Origin: Opisthorchis felineus
Taxonomy: Eukaryota; Platyhelminthes; Trematoda; Opisthorchiida; Opisthorchiidae
DNA length: 64,000 nucleotides
Reading direction: 5' to 3'
NCBI GenBank assembly: GCA_004794785.1
Contig: SJOL01008662.1
Span: 264,575-328,574 of the forward strand
The notes beneath the pieces were generated by a model, which ran no database searches, was not told the DNA's origin, and saw only the letters and a list, made by a program, of their open reading frames with translations. Positions 37,871-48,452 of the stretch are shown here, piece after piece. The stretch's first letter is position 1, and every line of letters begins with the position of its first letter. Both the position numbers and the translations under genes were made by a program.

Positions 37871-40800
37871 GGTATAGCTCAGTGAGTTGCAGGGGTACAC
37901 AAACCGTCACATCACGTTATGGTCTAGTTTCTTCGTGATGGTGAGTGCGTCGTGATTTGTGCTTGTTCATACAAAGCTGTGTATTTGAATTCAAAAATGA
38001 GCTGATCTGGTGGAAAGAGCACTGAGACAGGAACTTTGCAATCGTAATTTGATTAGTTAACCAAACGTTCGTCCAAACCAGATTCCAAGTAAAGTATCTT
38101 AATAAGGTAAATTGATAGATATCATTTCAAATCCGCCGATAAGGCGTCTATTTAATCGATTTGGACAAAATAAATGGAGCACCTGATGAATGTTGTTTTC
38201 ACTGAGTGCTTTCTTAAATGTGCGATTTCAGGCCTTCAGAGTTTACTCTTATGGTTTTCATTAACTTAGAGAACCACAGGTCTGAATAAAGAGATCCAGA
38301 TATCCATTAAAGTACTCTCTCATTATTGGTTCAGTATTTCAGATACATGCACCTCATCAGAACACCTAAACGTCCGAAACAGGCGGTGTAAGCAAGTCCT
38401 CGGGTGCAATAAAATAACAATTTGCAAGTGAAAATAATCGTTCTTGAAATTAATCACTTTTGTATTGTGAAAACTTTCTTCAACGGAGTAACCAAGAGTG
38501 GCATCTCCTGAGAGATGGTCCGTTCTAAGGACAGCTTAAACAAAGAGAACGGTGAGCAACTGTGTAAATTCCACTCTGAATTTCCTAGCTGCTAACATGG
38601 ACAAAAAACCAGGCCACACATACACAGCTCGTAGTTGCTTGATTAATTTAACCGCCGCCAGACCACACCTTTATATGATCAAGCAATGCATGCGTGTGCG
38701 CATCAGTGGACCACATCTGGCAAACAAAACCATAAGTCAACTGAATCCACCAGAATCTCATGTCTCCGGTCCCAGCGGATAATAACTGTGATTTGAAGTA
38801 GACCGAAATCCAGGGCGGGTATGTGTGCTTGTCTGTCGATTTCCGTTTGTATGTAGGCGGGTCCTGGGAAGTGCACCTGCTGTTTGAATTGTGCATTATG
38901 ATTGAGACAGAATCTCTAACGTGCTCCTACAGATCTCATCTAGACATCTGTGCCACACTGACGACGGCAGACAAATAGCAATCCTCGAAAGCGAATGAAA
39001 ATCAGCCTTATGCTTTTGTATATAGAGGCCTAGTAACGAGTATTTGCATTTAAATTGGTTTCAGGTTGTGGTAACTTACAACTGAGATGAATCTTCCGGT
39101 CACAAACGTGATATCTTATCAACGAAATCTTGTGATAAAACTCCCTATCTTCTATTCGTTGTCGCTCGTGTACGACTTCCACCCTTGCATCATTCGGGAA
39201 TCTTATATGCATTTCTCAGGGTCACTTAGTGCTCGTGTCCACTGAGTATGATCAGTGAACATACATAACCTCTTTATGCACACCGTCCTACCGAGGAAGC
39301 AGAATAATGAGTAGAGGTGCACAAAAACGAGAAAAGTTACATCCACCTGCCAGTCAGTGTCCCTGAGAGTCTCACTAATCAACACTGTTCAACAGCTATC
39401 CTTTCAACAATAATTTGACGAGATAGCAATGAATTTTCAGAGGTAATTCCATTCCACATTTTCATAAGAACCGGTCGTTTGACAGAAAATTAATCACTGT
39501 TAACCAGTAGGCTTTCCGCCTCGGCTGAAGCTTTTCCTAATTCTTTAGTTTATATTTTGAGCTGTACAATCTACTTGTCCCGATCCTGCCAAATGTATCG
39601 CTGAATTAAAGAACAGCCGGTGATACCTCAGAAAGTAAACCTGGCCACAATGCCGCCAACAAGGATTATTCCTCCACAAAAATCACAGAATCAATCTGAT
39701 GTGCAATCTTAGTTCTAAAAACGCGTTTTGCTCTTTTCTCTGTGCCTCTCAGTGCTGCTTTTTGCTATTAGCTTATTTATCCATGCAATAGTCGGAATCA
39801 CAATGTTTGTGGTGTCGTTTGCGACAGATCGGAAATAGTGATGGTTGATTTCAGAGCTGGGGATGATAAACAACTTTGAGATAAGCCAGCAAGTAACACA
39901 AGAAGGCTGTTCCACATTGGTGTAGAAAGATAACTGATAGATGGCATTTATTCAAAACTGGTTGGTTAAGATATTTTATTACGTTTTTGAGACGGAATGC
40001 GAAGGATACGGAAGGAATTTTATTCTTTATTAGAAAGAATTGCTGAGGAACAAATCCAAAGGATTCATAATTTTACTCTACAAGTAACAAATTGCAAAAC
40101 TATGGTTGAGAATACAGCTGATATCTAAAGTTTCGGTCCAAAGCAGTCAAAGTGGCTTATTATGTTGGACCTGGCAAAGCAGCACTGTGGGTTATTGGTG
40201 AAGTGTTATCACCCAGTGAATGAAGTTTTGCCCGAGAAAAAGAATAAGCGCCTCTGTAACTGGATGCGTTTTATCCTAAAAGGCCAGAAAGCTCCGTACA
40301 GTTGTTTACTCGTTGTTGTACATCATCAGCAGTGCGCATCTCACGTAAAATTAGGGTGTCTTGAAACCATGAACTCCTTGTTAGTAGTTTGGACGCCTAA
40401 TCGTTCAGCAACACGCCACAAGTCAGTCAGTGCGCAATGTGGATCCGGTGATTGAAGGATGAGTGACGCTATATCCCGTTTGAGTGCGAGCCTATCGCGA
40501 TTCCGCGGGTCATACCAATGTTTTATTGTTCCATATAAATCCTTGGGATTGAAAAAATTTGATCGTTTTCATGATTATCATTGTCATCTCAATCATTAGG
40601 TTAGGAGGTACACTGTCCTTTCCATTCCACCCTATACTAATTTGATCTACGTTTAGCTGATGTTAGTTTGTCATCTTCTTGCACTACAGAGGCAAAGAAG
40701 TGTCCTTTTACTAACCGGGCGCAAACATTCAGATTCTGATAACTGCTTGAAGCTGGATGCATCGGTCACCTGAAAGTGTCTCATTCCATTTTATCTCGCT

Positions 40801-42153
40801 GCTAGGCTCTTATCCTGTATTTTGGCCACAAGACGTTTAACATCGTTCCTGGTTGGTTCTATCTTTTACCGCCTTTGTCTTATGACGTGACTTAATCACG
40901 CGAGGTTACTGGTAGTCATCTTACGTCTGTTGTCATCACAAAAAAGCTTGGTGCTACTCATAGGGAACTAACGATTCCTCCAGAAATCTCTTCAGGATAT
41001 ACCCGAGTGGCTAGTAAGTTGGTCACATGCACGAGCCATTTGTCAAGGATCCGTTGAAACGTCTGTTTACCGTATTTCGCATCTGTATGTAAGCTAGGTT
41101 TCCTTATAGGCTATGAGACATGTACTTAAAGGCTTATCCGCAGTCCTTGATAATAATCTCAATCTGTTTATTTTCAGCCTAGTTGTATCCCTACTCGATC
41201 TGAGAACATTTTCACTTTCCCACTTGATAAGCGGAAGGTCCCAGAAAGCCAAAGAAAAGGTGGCTTAATAAGTGTTCAATCCAGTTTGTTTCTTTAATTT
41301 TGGTGATATCGTAAGTTAGACAAATATTTAACCACTACTGGTCAGGATCGTTTACTTACTACTCAGCAACTCAGAGATAATTATTTCTTTAGAGATTATT
41401 CAGATGACTACTTCTGATCATTCATATAATGGACAATTAACCTCATAGTGTTCCCCGGCTTTTCATCTTTTGTTGTTCCTCAAGACACATTTCTCCTCTT
41501 TATACGAAAGTAACTAGCCAGTGAAATAAAAATTCAAATGGGTGCCGACACAGAGTTCTTAAATTTTGCATTCCTCTGTTTTCCATCAGGAGGAAGAAGC
41601 TGAAGTAAATAAAGCTCAGACCAATTTTCTGAGTATTTAGAAGCAAGGTGAATTGAGACATAACACTGATAGACAACTGCAAAGTAATATCTTGAATGCT
41701 AACCATTTAACTCAAATTTGTGAGTGGGATTGTGGGGGAAAATGGTGGTGAACGAACGAGTCTTTAAATATAATACCACCGGAATGTTACATTATGAAAC
41801 TAAAGTTTATGGAAAAGCGACCATCCGCTGCAGTCACTACGTGTATTGAATCAAATTCATTTTGCCTTTTCTATGGTATTCCATGTATAATAGTTTTTTT
41901 AGACTAAAGTGCCTAATCTAAGTTGAGAATAATTTGAGTATTTGAATCACCTGGTGCTAAAACCAACAAACTACGGCCTAAGGTGGCTGACGGAGAAATA
42001 GAGCTATATGTAAATTGCCTAGTTTCAAAGTATTTAAAAAGGGTTTCTCAGTATGATCCGTTCCTGCTTTGTAATTGCTAATGAAATTCAAAGCCAGTTG
42101 TGAGATGCGGAGGAGTTATAAGTTACCTTTCGAATAGTGTGCTTCGGCGGGGG
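37871..42153. other. No recognised gene
   Basis: Short frames only; 40162-40455 plus (97 codons) is the longest and is unassigned. The only repeat seen is 40450-40477, listed separately. No transposon protein motifs were found. Confidence 0.4.
40450..40477 (+). repeat. Short dispersed repeat shared with 22.4 kb
   Basis: GATTGAAGGAT followed by AGTG, CGCTAT and TCC matches the minus-strand reading of 22410-22384 at 24 of 27 positions. A weaker match (GTGGCGCTATA on minus) lies near 17111-17101. Probably part of an old interspersed repeat whose limits I cannot define. Confidence 0.45.
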
Positions 42154-42253
42154 AATATACTGCGATATCTTGAATATCGTGTCAAGTGAAACGTGAAGCG
42201 GCCTCTTTGAGGCATATTCGGTTGAAGAATATCATAAACAAGATAATCAGCTT
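42154..42253 (+). repeat. Tail-only copy of the hairpin repeat family
   Basis: Matches 59345-59445 over about 100 bases at roughly 80 percent: AATATACTGCGAT, GAATATCGTG, TGAAAC, GTTGAAGAATATCATAAAC. The hairpin part present upstream at 59159-59346 is absent here, so this copy is truncated. Confidence 0.7.
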
Positions 42254-45200
42254 GGTTTTTAGTTGAGTTTCCGTTTTTACTAAATTATCTGCTCTTTTTT
42301 ATAAAACAAAATAAATCCCTCGGTAAATGCCTTTTGCACACGTTTCCTCCAGAGTACTGCCAAGTTGTTATTAAAATAAGCACGTCTAAGTCATTTCCTG
42401 TGGTTAGAGAGGTATGAGGGATATGATTATATGATCCGTTTCTGTATTCGGGAAAACAGTTCTACCCATGATCTTACACGCTAACGATAAACTTTTGTCT
42501 GAATAGTTAGTAGGGGCTTGTGAGTAGCGTACAACCTACCCCAACTTATAAAAAAGTTTCTGGCTTCTGCAGCAGTTTTCGGATCTATTGGAAACATTTT
42601 GTATGAACCTAATTAGCACGTCGGTAGAGTTCTTATGTGTTCACAGGGAAATTCCTGCAGTAGTTGGTAATTCTCTCGTAGGTTTGGTTCGCGCGTGACC
42701 CAATACAGTTCTACTGGCTCACGAGGTAGGTTGGGCTAAACTAGGTCAGATGCGCACGCGACAATGCACCGCTCACACAAAGAAACAGTCCATATGGTAC
42801 TTTATGGCCCAATCGGAAAAGCTGTCCTTATTATTGGTCGCCGAACAAGGTAGACTCTTTGATGGCCGGACAGGCAGTCTATGAGGAAGGAAGGCAACAT
42901 AATTTCAGGTGTCTTACATTTAGGGTAGTGGGCCAGTTTAGCGGAATGGTTCGTGAAACAGATTGTTTGCAATGTTTTGGGGAAAACGTGTGCCTGAAAT
43001 ATGGTAACATTCGTATTTTTATGTGGCAGTGCTGTATGATTCCTGGTTTGCGCTTTGTACGGACAAGGTGTTGATTCATAGAATCGTCAGGTTTCAAGGT
43101 GTTGTTTTGAGTAGCGTAAATGTAATCACTGCTTAAATAGACTGTCAAAAACGGGACGGTATGGTTGTTATTTAATTGGGTCGGCCATGAACCAACCGAC
43201 TGATTAGGCTACTTTTATCTTTCAATCCAGCACCGATTAGTCTCGTACGAAGCATATGATTTTCTTGTTTTCCCTCAGGACTGAACAAACATTCGGGTCA
43301 ATCGATTGTGAATGTAAGCAATTCATGAAAGCTCGCTACTGTCCAAACAAATCACTTACAGTAGTTAACAGAATAACTTTTTTGATTCCCCGCAGTGTTG
43401 ACGAGCAGCTGTTGGTAAAGAATACGTTATTTGGCCGCGTAATTTAAACCCAAATAATATTTGGTTTGAGAAAATCGACAATCCTCTAAAATTTAAACAA
43501 TTCTTCCTAAGCGCTGCTCAAAATCAAAATATTCAGAAAATGTTGGTTGAGAAATCGACGTACCCAGATGCTTATTGGTTCAGAATGATTGTACGTTAAA
43601 TATTCGTATAACCCATCAGCGTGTTATCGAAATGCACTTTTGCCTCGCCTGTCCAGGCGCTTACGTAACCATACACTTTCTTTAACGTTCTGATATAAAC
43701 GTTGTTCGATTAAAATCGTAGTATAATGAGTTCATCCATGAGACTTAGTTGAAGTATTTGTCATTTCATGTGTTTTATCAGGGTTAAAATACAGTTTGGA
43801 CAGCTATTCGGAGTTCTAACTTCTAGAAGCTGCGTCGTATCTAGGTGGAAAATCAATTGTCATTCTCGCATTACCGTGCAGACTGGAACGAGACAGCCCT
43901 AATATTTGTCCTCTCCTATACTGATACTAATTTTATTGACAGTGATGAGAACTGTTCAAATTAAATCTACACCAGTATCAAATCTAAGTGACGTTGGTAA
44001 ATGGATGCTACCGCCTATGTGAGTCGTTTTGATGGCAGGCTTAAAGAAGCAAGATAAGAGAGGCTAAGGCGCTTTTGACAGATGCGCGAACGAAAATATG
44101 TGAAAGGTACACCAAAAAATCAGATAGCACATTTGGTCTCCAGAGGCATTTCGAGCAAAATTTGAGAATTTTCAGAGCCTCTCAGGGGATGTAATGGATA
44201 CCGAAAATTTCCTTTCTGGAAAAAACTGTGAGAGTGAATTATACACGTTAGCCACTGAATGCGTGGTTAGATTCCAAAAAGAAGTGTACGCTTTTCAGCA
44301 TCGTCCAACATAACTTTTCGGTTAACGTGTTAGCTGACTGCAGCGGCAAAACGGCCCAACTGTCGTCAACCGGAACGTCTACTCGGTTGTCACGGTTAAA
44401 ACAATAGTCTTTGTTTTTGGGGGTGAGCTCCGGGTTTCAGTAACCTTGACTTACGTGGGACAAAATTAGTTTCAACCACTAATTCTAGACCAAAAAGTGC
44501 GAAAAACCATTTATATTGAAGGACATTAGCGCTGTATTCATGACGAATTCTTTGGATATGGTAGTCAAATTGCAAACACACTTCCGGAATAATAAAGAGA
44601 CATCAGACTTTGAACAAAGATTGTAGTATTATTATTCCACAATTTGCAATGAGCAATTATCAAGTTGATAAAATTTGCCAGGTTCCCCAAGTGTAATTAA
44701 AGTCTAAGGGCCAGAAAGTCAAATGTATCGTTCGACGTATATTCACGGATGAATTCCATACCATGGTTGAAGGACAGTGAACTTACAACTATTTAGGTGT
44801 ATTAAGACTACAACCCTCACACAATGGAAAAAAGGCACTTTTGAGAGTCTGGTGCTTTTTAAGGGCAACCTACCTGTTTGAACAATATGCTATTAGGCAT
44901 CTTGGTGACGTGATGGATTATCCTAATTTTTTTAGAGAACAGGGTACCCGTAAGAAGGTCATAACAAAGGTCACTGTGAACACTGACAACAAATTTGATG
45001 AAGCTGTCAGTCAGTGGTCGGAATAAGAGACGGCGGCCTTTCCTGAGAAACCAGGAGGAATAAAAGAAGCAAAGAAAAAATACAGTTACTATGTCCGACA
45101 TGTTGGCAGAGATCAAGATGAGGATGCAAAAGGCTTACCACATCTAGAGCTAATGGAACGCAGATTGCGAAGTTGATCAAACTAAACACAACTGCCAATT

Positions 45201-45433
45201 AGGGTACAGTGCTGTCACTACCGTATTACCACCAAAGATTACCAAGTTTTCGTTGCACAACTGGCTTCCGTACTTTGTCATTAAAATCTCGATAGGAGCT
45301 ATCTAAATCTTTGTACATTATTAGAATTGTAGTCGAATTTAAATGAGGTCCATGCAAACCAATCTCATTACTAGGAACAGAAACACGACACAATTAGAAT
45401 ATCAGCCAAAGGGGAACGTAAAGATTTATGGTA
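42254..45433. other. No recognised gene
   Basis: Open frames are short (up to 89 codons). A lysine- and glutamate-rich frame at 44841-45026 looks protein-like but has no clear splice borders. Nothing else is supported. Confidence 0.4.
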
Positions 45434-45468
45434 GTGTTGAAATATTGGTAGCGCAGGTGAGTTTATTA

Positions 45469-45590
45469 GTTGTTGATCAGGTGGCTGTTGATCTGTTCGC
45501 CGAGTTTGACAACTGACTTGCAAACGTTTCGTCACCATAAGAGGAGACATCATCAGTGCGCAGTTGGGTGGGTACTTCTTCCTTGCCTGC
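45469..45590 (-). repeat. Left terminal repeat of Penelope-like element
   Basis: The reverse complement matches 48331-48452 along its length with about 85 percent identity and no net length change. Shared blocks include GGAAGAAGTACCCA, GATGATGTCTCCT, GGTGACGAAACGTTTGCAAG and CAGATCAACAGCCACC. Confidence 0.88.
45517..45571 (-). ncRNA. Hammerhead-like motif, left terminal repeat
   Basis: On minus, CUGAUGA lies at 45556-45550, followed after UA-type spacing by GUCUCC (45548-45543), a six-base loop and GGUGAC (45536-45531), which pair with one U-U mismatch as stem II, then GAAAC (45530-45526). A short stem III can form as AC/GU around GUUUGCAA, leaving a GUC triplet, and AGUUG after it pairs with CAACU upstream of the core. 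One extra U next to stem II and five unpaired bases before CUGAUGA depart from the textbook fold. Activity is unknown. Confidence 0.62.
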
Positions 45591-45728
45591 GTGCTACCCG
45601 AGCTACTAATATTTCAACACATTACCAACAACTTCGGGCGTTCCACGCTCAAAACATCCCATTGATGGGAGACTTTCGCCTGCCGACAAGCCTTCACACG
45701 ACACCAGCTCTAATTCCTTCATGAATGC

Positions 45729-47477
45729 TTGCGGAAACGCGTCCTCCCACGTAGCATAACCTATCGACCGCCAATAAACCATCCACAAACTTGGATAATA
45801 GCTAGACAGAATGGTCGACGAATGGTCAGACTCATGATTACAGACGCTCACAACCGCATTAGAAAATACGAGAGAATAGTCAATGAATATAGAGAGGCCT
45901 ACTTGAGGACAGTAGGACCAGATCTCATGGAGCAACTCAGCATGGTGATAGAAAGAAGTTACGTCCACTGCTAAAAACAAGAAGGCACAGATGGCAAAGT
46001 TTCAAGGCTGATTAGGAACCAGGAGTGCGAAAGTAATTACAACGAAGCCTGGATAAGGAATCTATCCAAAAGGCAACTGACGAAAGCTGAAGAACACTTT
46101 CTCATCAAAAAGCTTAATTTCAAATTCAACGACGCGACAAACCTAGAGTATTTAGCCAGCCTAGAAGCAGCGATGAAATCTATCGGACTCGAGGAAAACG
46201 CTCAACAGCAAATTCGTCAAACTGTCTTTCAGCCATCACACGCAACAAGCCACTCAAGGTGTTTTCCGGCAAGGATAAAGAAGCAATAAACAAGCTAAAG
46301 AAGGATGAAATCATCGTGGTTCTATCGGCAGACAAGGGACGCCTAACAATGATCATGGACAAACCGGACAAAAGCAATAAAGCAAAGGCACTACTTAACG
46401 ATACAACTACGTACCGCCGATTGGAACGCGACCAAAGCAAGCAACTAGCAAACAAAATCAATATGAACTTTAAGCAGCTCCAAGATCTCCACAAGATTAC
46501 GAAAGAGGAATATTGGAGAATGAGAGCTCGTGATTCGGCCACTCCCCCCTTCCACGGACTCCTAAAGGTACACAAATAATCAATACCCCTCCGACCGATT
46601 GTATCACTCCTTGGAACAGCGATCTACAATCTTTCGAAAGAACTATGGAAAAGGTTGAAACATCTCATCGGTGTGTCTCAGCACTCAATCAACAATGCGG
46701 GACAATTTCTGGAGAAACTGAAAAACGTAAACATCGATCAGGACGAAATAATGGTCTCATTTCATGTGAGCTCCCTATTCACGTCTGTAGACCTCGATTC
46801 TGCCAAGACAACTGTGGCCGAAATGTTGGACAACGGCGGCATGCCAACTGGATCGCTGGAGAAAGAAGATCTCTGCAGAGTACTCGACTTATATCTGATC
46901 ACACATTTCGAGTTCAACGGAGAATATTAGGAACAACTACGAGGGATCGCCAACTTAAGGATTTATTGCAGAAATCACAATGTAAGAATTGGAACAAATT
47001 GTGTTGCCTGATATAAATCCCAAAATATGGATCCGTTACGTGGACGACACTTTTGTGACCATCAAAAGGAGCCAACTGCTAAGCAACGTTTTCGACAACA
47101 TCAAATTCACAATCGAAGAAGAAAACAACGGAAAACTGGCATTCCTGGAGGTCCTCATCACTAGATTGCCGAACGGACAACTACAAACTGAAGTCTACAG
47201 AAAGGCGACGCATACGGACCAAATCCTCAGCTATCACAGCAACCATCGAATTTGTCAAAATCGAAACTGCATTCGGACACTTCAAGCGGATCTAGACACA
47301 CTGCAGCACAACAGAATTCAAGATCAAAGAAGGAAAACGCCCACACAAATTGTTTCAGAAAAATGGATACCCGAGGAATTTCATCTGGAGATCACTCAGG
47401 AAGCCAAATACGAGCGATGCAACAGCACAAAATGGAAGCAAACGAGTCACACTTCCATGAATCAAGAACACCGCTGA
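45729..47477 (+). pseudogene. Penelope reverse transcriptase, broken
   Basis: Segments in several frames: 45729-45974 (N-terminal, ends at a stop); about 46035-46288 with WIRNLSKRQLTKAEEHF and LNFKFND, a conserved N-terminal block; 46259-46579 with VVLSADKGRLTMIMD, which corresponds to the VI-ADKG box, and GLLKVHK; a TAA at 46577-46579; then IPLRPIVS, and SFHVSSLFTSV around 46757-46789; the SPT-GF box with a frameshift near 46945; a TAA in the ITM-ELEQI stretch at 46982; and RYVDDTFV with YVDD at 47037-47048, then ENNGKLAFLEVLITR. The usual SFD of motif A reads SFH here (codon 46763-46765), removing a catalytic metal-binding Asp. The protein would copy element RNA and resembles telomerase-type RTs. 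Confidence 0.85.
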
Positions 47478-47590
47478 AATGACAGCAAGGCTCTTTTGAC
47501 AGCATAATACAACGGTCGCTTACAAGCCTACGAACACTTCGAGGAGGACACTATCAAGGCCAAACGGGAAATTACATCCAATGACGAAGG
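47478..47590 (+). other. Linker between RT and endonuclease
   Basis: Decayed linker sequence of the Penelope-like element. Short frames with stops; no motif. Confidence 0.5.
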
Positions 47591-47932
47591 TTGTCAATGA
47601 CGAAGAACAATGTCATATACAGGATCCAAAGCAAGGACTGTGACAAACGGTATATAGGACAAACAGGAAGAAAGTTTCCCACCAGAATACATGAACACAT
47701 GCTCGCCACTGAAAGTCACGATGAATTTTCCCTCATCTCCGTACACAAAGATCAGGAGGGACACGAGTTCGACTGGAGCGGCGTTCGCATACTGGCACAA
47801 GCAAGAAGGAAGAAAGAACGTAAAGTTATGGAAGCATGGTACTCCACCGAAGAAGGTATCAACAAACATATCGAAATCGATCCCATTTATCAACCGCTGA
47901 GAGCAAGAGAACGCCAGAACCACAGGCTTTGA
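47591..47932 (+). pseudogene. GIY-YIG endonuclease domain of the element
   Basis: A 113-codon open frame, the best preserved part of the element. Motifs: VIYRI (residues 8-12, the GIY strand), KRYIGQTGR (19-27, the YIG strand and the following Arg), an HEH at 34-36, GHEFDW (57-62), and RKVMEAW with Glu81 in the place of the conserved metal-binding Glu. A Cys at 17 fits the cysteine-containing spacing of Penelope endonucleases. The domain nicks DNA for target-primed reverse transcription. It starts from a TTG in the track and has no start codon of its own; it is normally fused to the RT, and here it is cut off by upstream stops. Its key residues appear intact although the RT is dead. Confidence 0.85.
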
Positions 47933-48330
47933 GCTGCAAAAGTAACCAGGCGAGGAACTCATAAGAGAAGTAGGAAAGCCCCACTCAGACGGACACATCG
48001 ATTTGATTGGAGGAAGCGCCCAAACAATAAACCAAAGCTGCAAATTAACCGGTGGACGCAGGGAAATCAAACTTTACAATGGAAAAAATAGGGCGGTAAA
48101 ACCAACCAGTCAAGCTTGAGAGGGTCAGACCACAACGCAATGCCAATCAAGGCCAGAGAAAAAACTACTAGAAATATAAGTCGTTGGGATGAGCAATCAA
48201 CACAAAGGAACGCAGACCACAACGCAACAAAGATAACAAACCGATCAGTAGATTCACGAAAATCGCTACCCTCAAAGAGCCAATCACGTTAGAGGATAAC
48301 AGATAGTCTTCAAATGCTATATAAACGCAT

Positions 48331-48452
48331 GCAGATAAGGAAGAAGTACCCATCCAACTGTGCACTGATGATGTCTCCTAGTATGGTGACGAAACGTTTG
48401 CAAGTCAATTACCAAGCTTGGTGAACAGATCAACAGCCACCTGATCAACAAC
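48331..48452 (+). repeat. Right terminal repeat of Penelope-like element
   Basis: Inverted partner of 45469-45590 (see that entry). It is preceded by TATATAAACGCATG at 48319, a TATA-like string close to the repeat. Confidence 0.88.
48350..48405 (+). ncRNA. Hammerhead-like motif, right terminal repeat
   Basis: CUGAUGA at 48365-48371, GUCUCC (48373-48378) pairing with GGUGAC (48385-48390) around the loop UAGUAU, then GAAAC (48391-48395) and a GUC triplet at 48403-48405. Stem II pairs five of six. Pairing between CAACU upstream and AAUUA downstream is weaker than in the left repeat, so this copy looks more decayed at stem I. Confidence 0.6.

Larger units (their letters stand above)
45434..45620. 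repeat. 19-bp inverted flank around left terminal repeat
   Basis: GTGTTGAAATATTGGTAGC at 45434-45452 and GCTACTAATATTTCAACAC at 45602-45620 are inverted copies with one mismatch. They bracket the left terminal repeat of the Penelope-like element, with the second copy inside the element. Such symmetry is unlikely by chance and may mark how the inverted end was made. Confidence 0.75.
45469..48452 (+). mobile_element. Penelope-like element with inverted terminal repeats
   Basis: A retroelement of about 2.98 kb. Its coding strand is plus: an N-terminal region, a Penelope-type reverse transcriptase and a C-terminal GIY-YIG endonuclease, the family's typical order. It is bounded by 122-bp repeats in inverted orientation (45469-45590 and 48331-48452). 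Penelope elements are known to have terminal repeats in direct or inverted order and to carry hammerhead motifs in them. Stops, frameshifts and loss of a catalytic Asp make this copy inactive. Confidence 0.88.
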
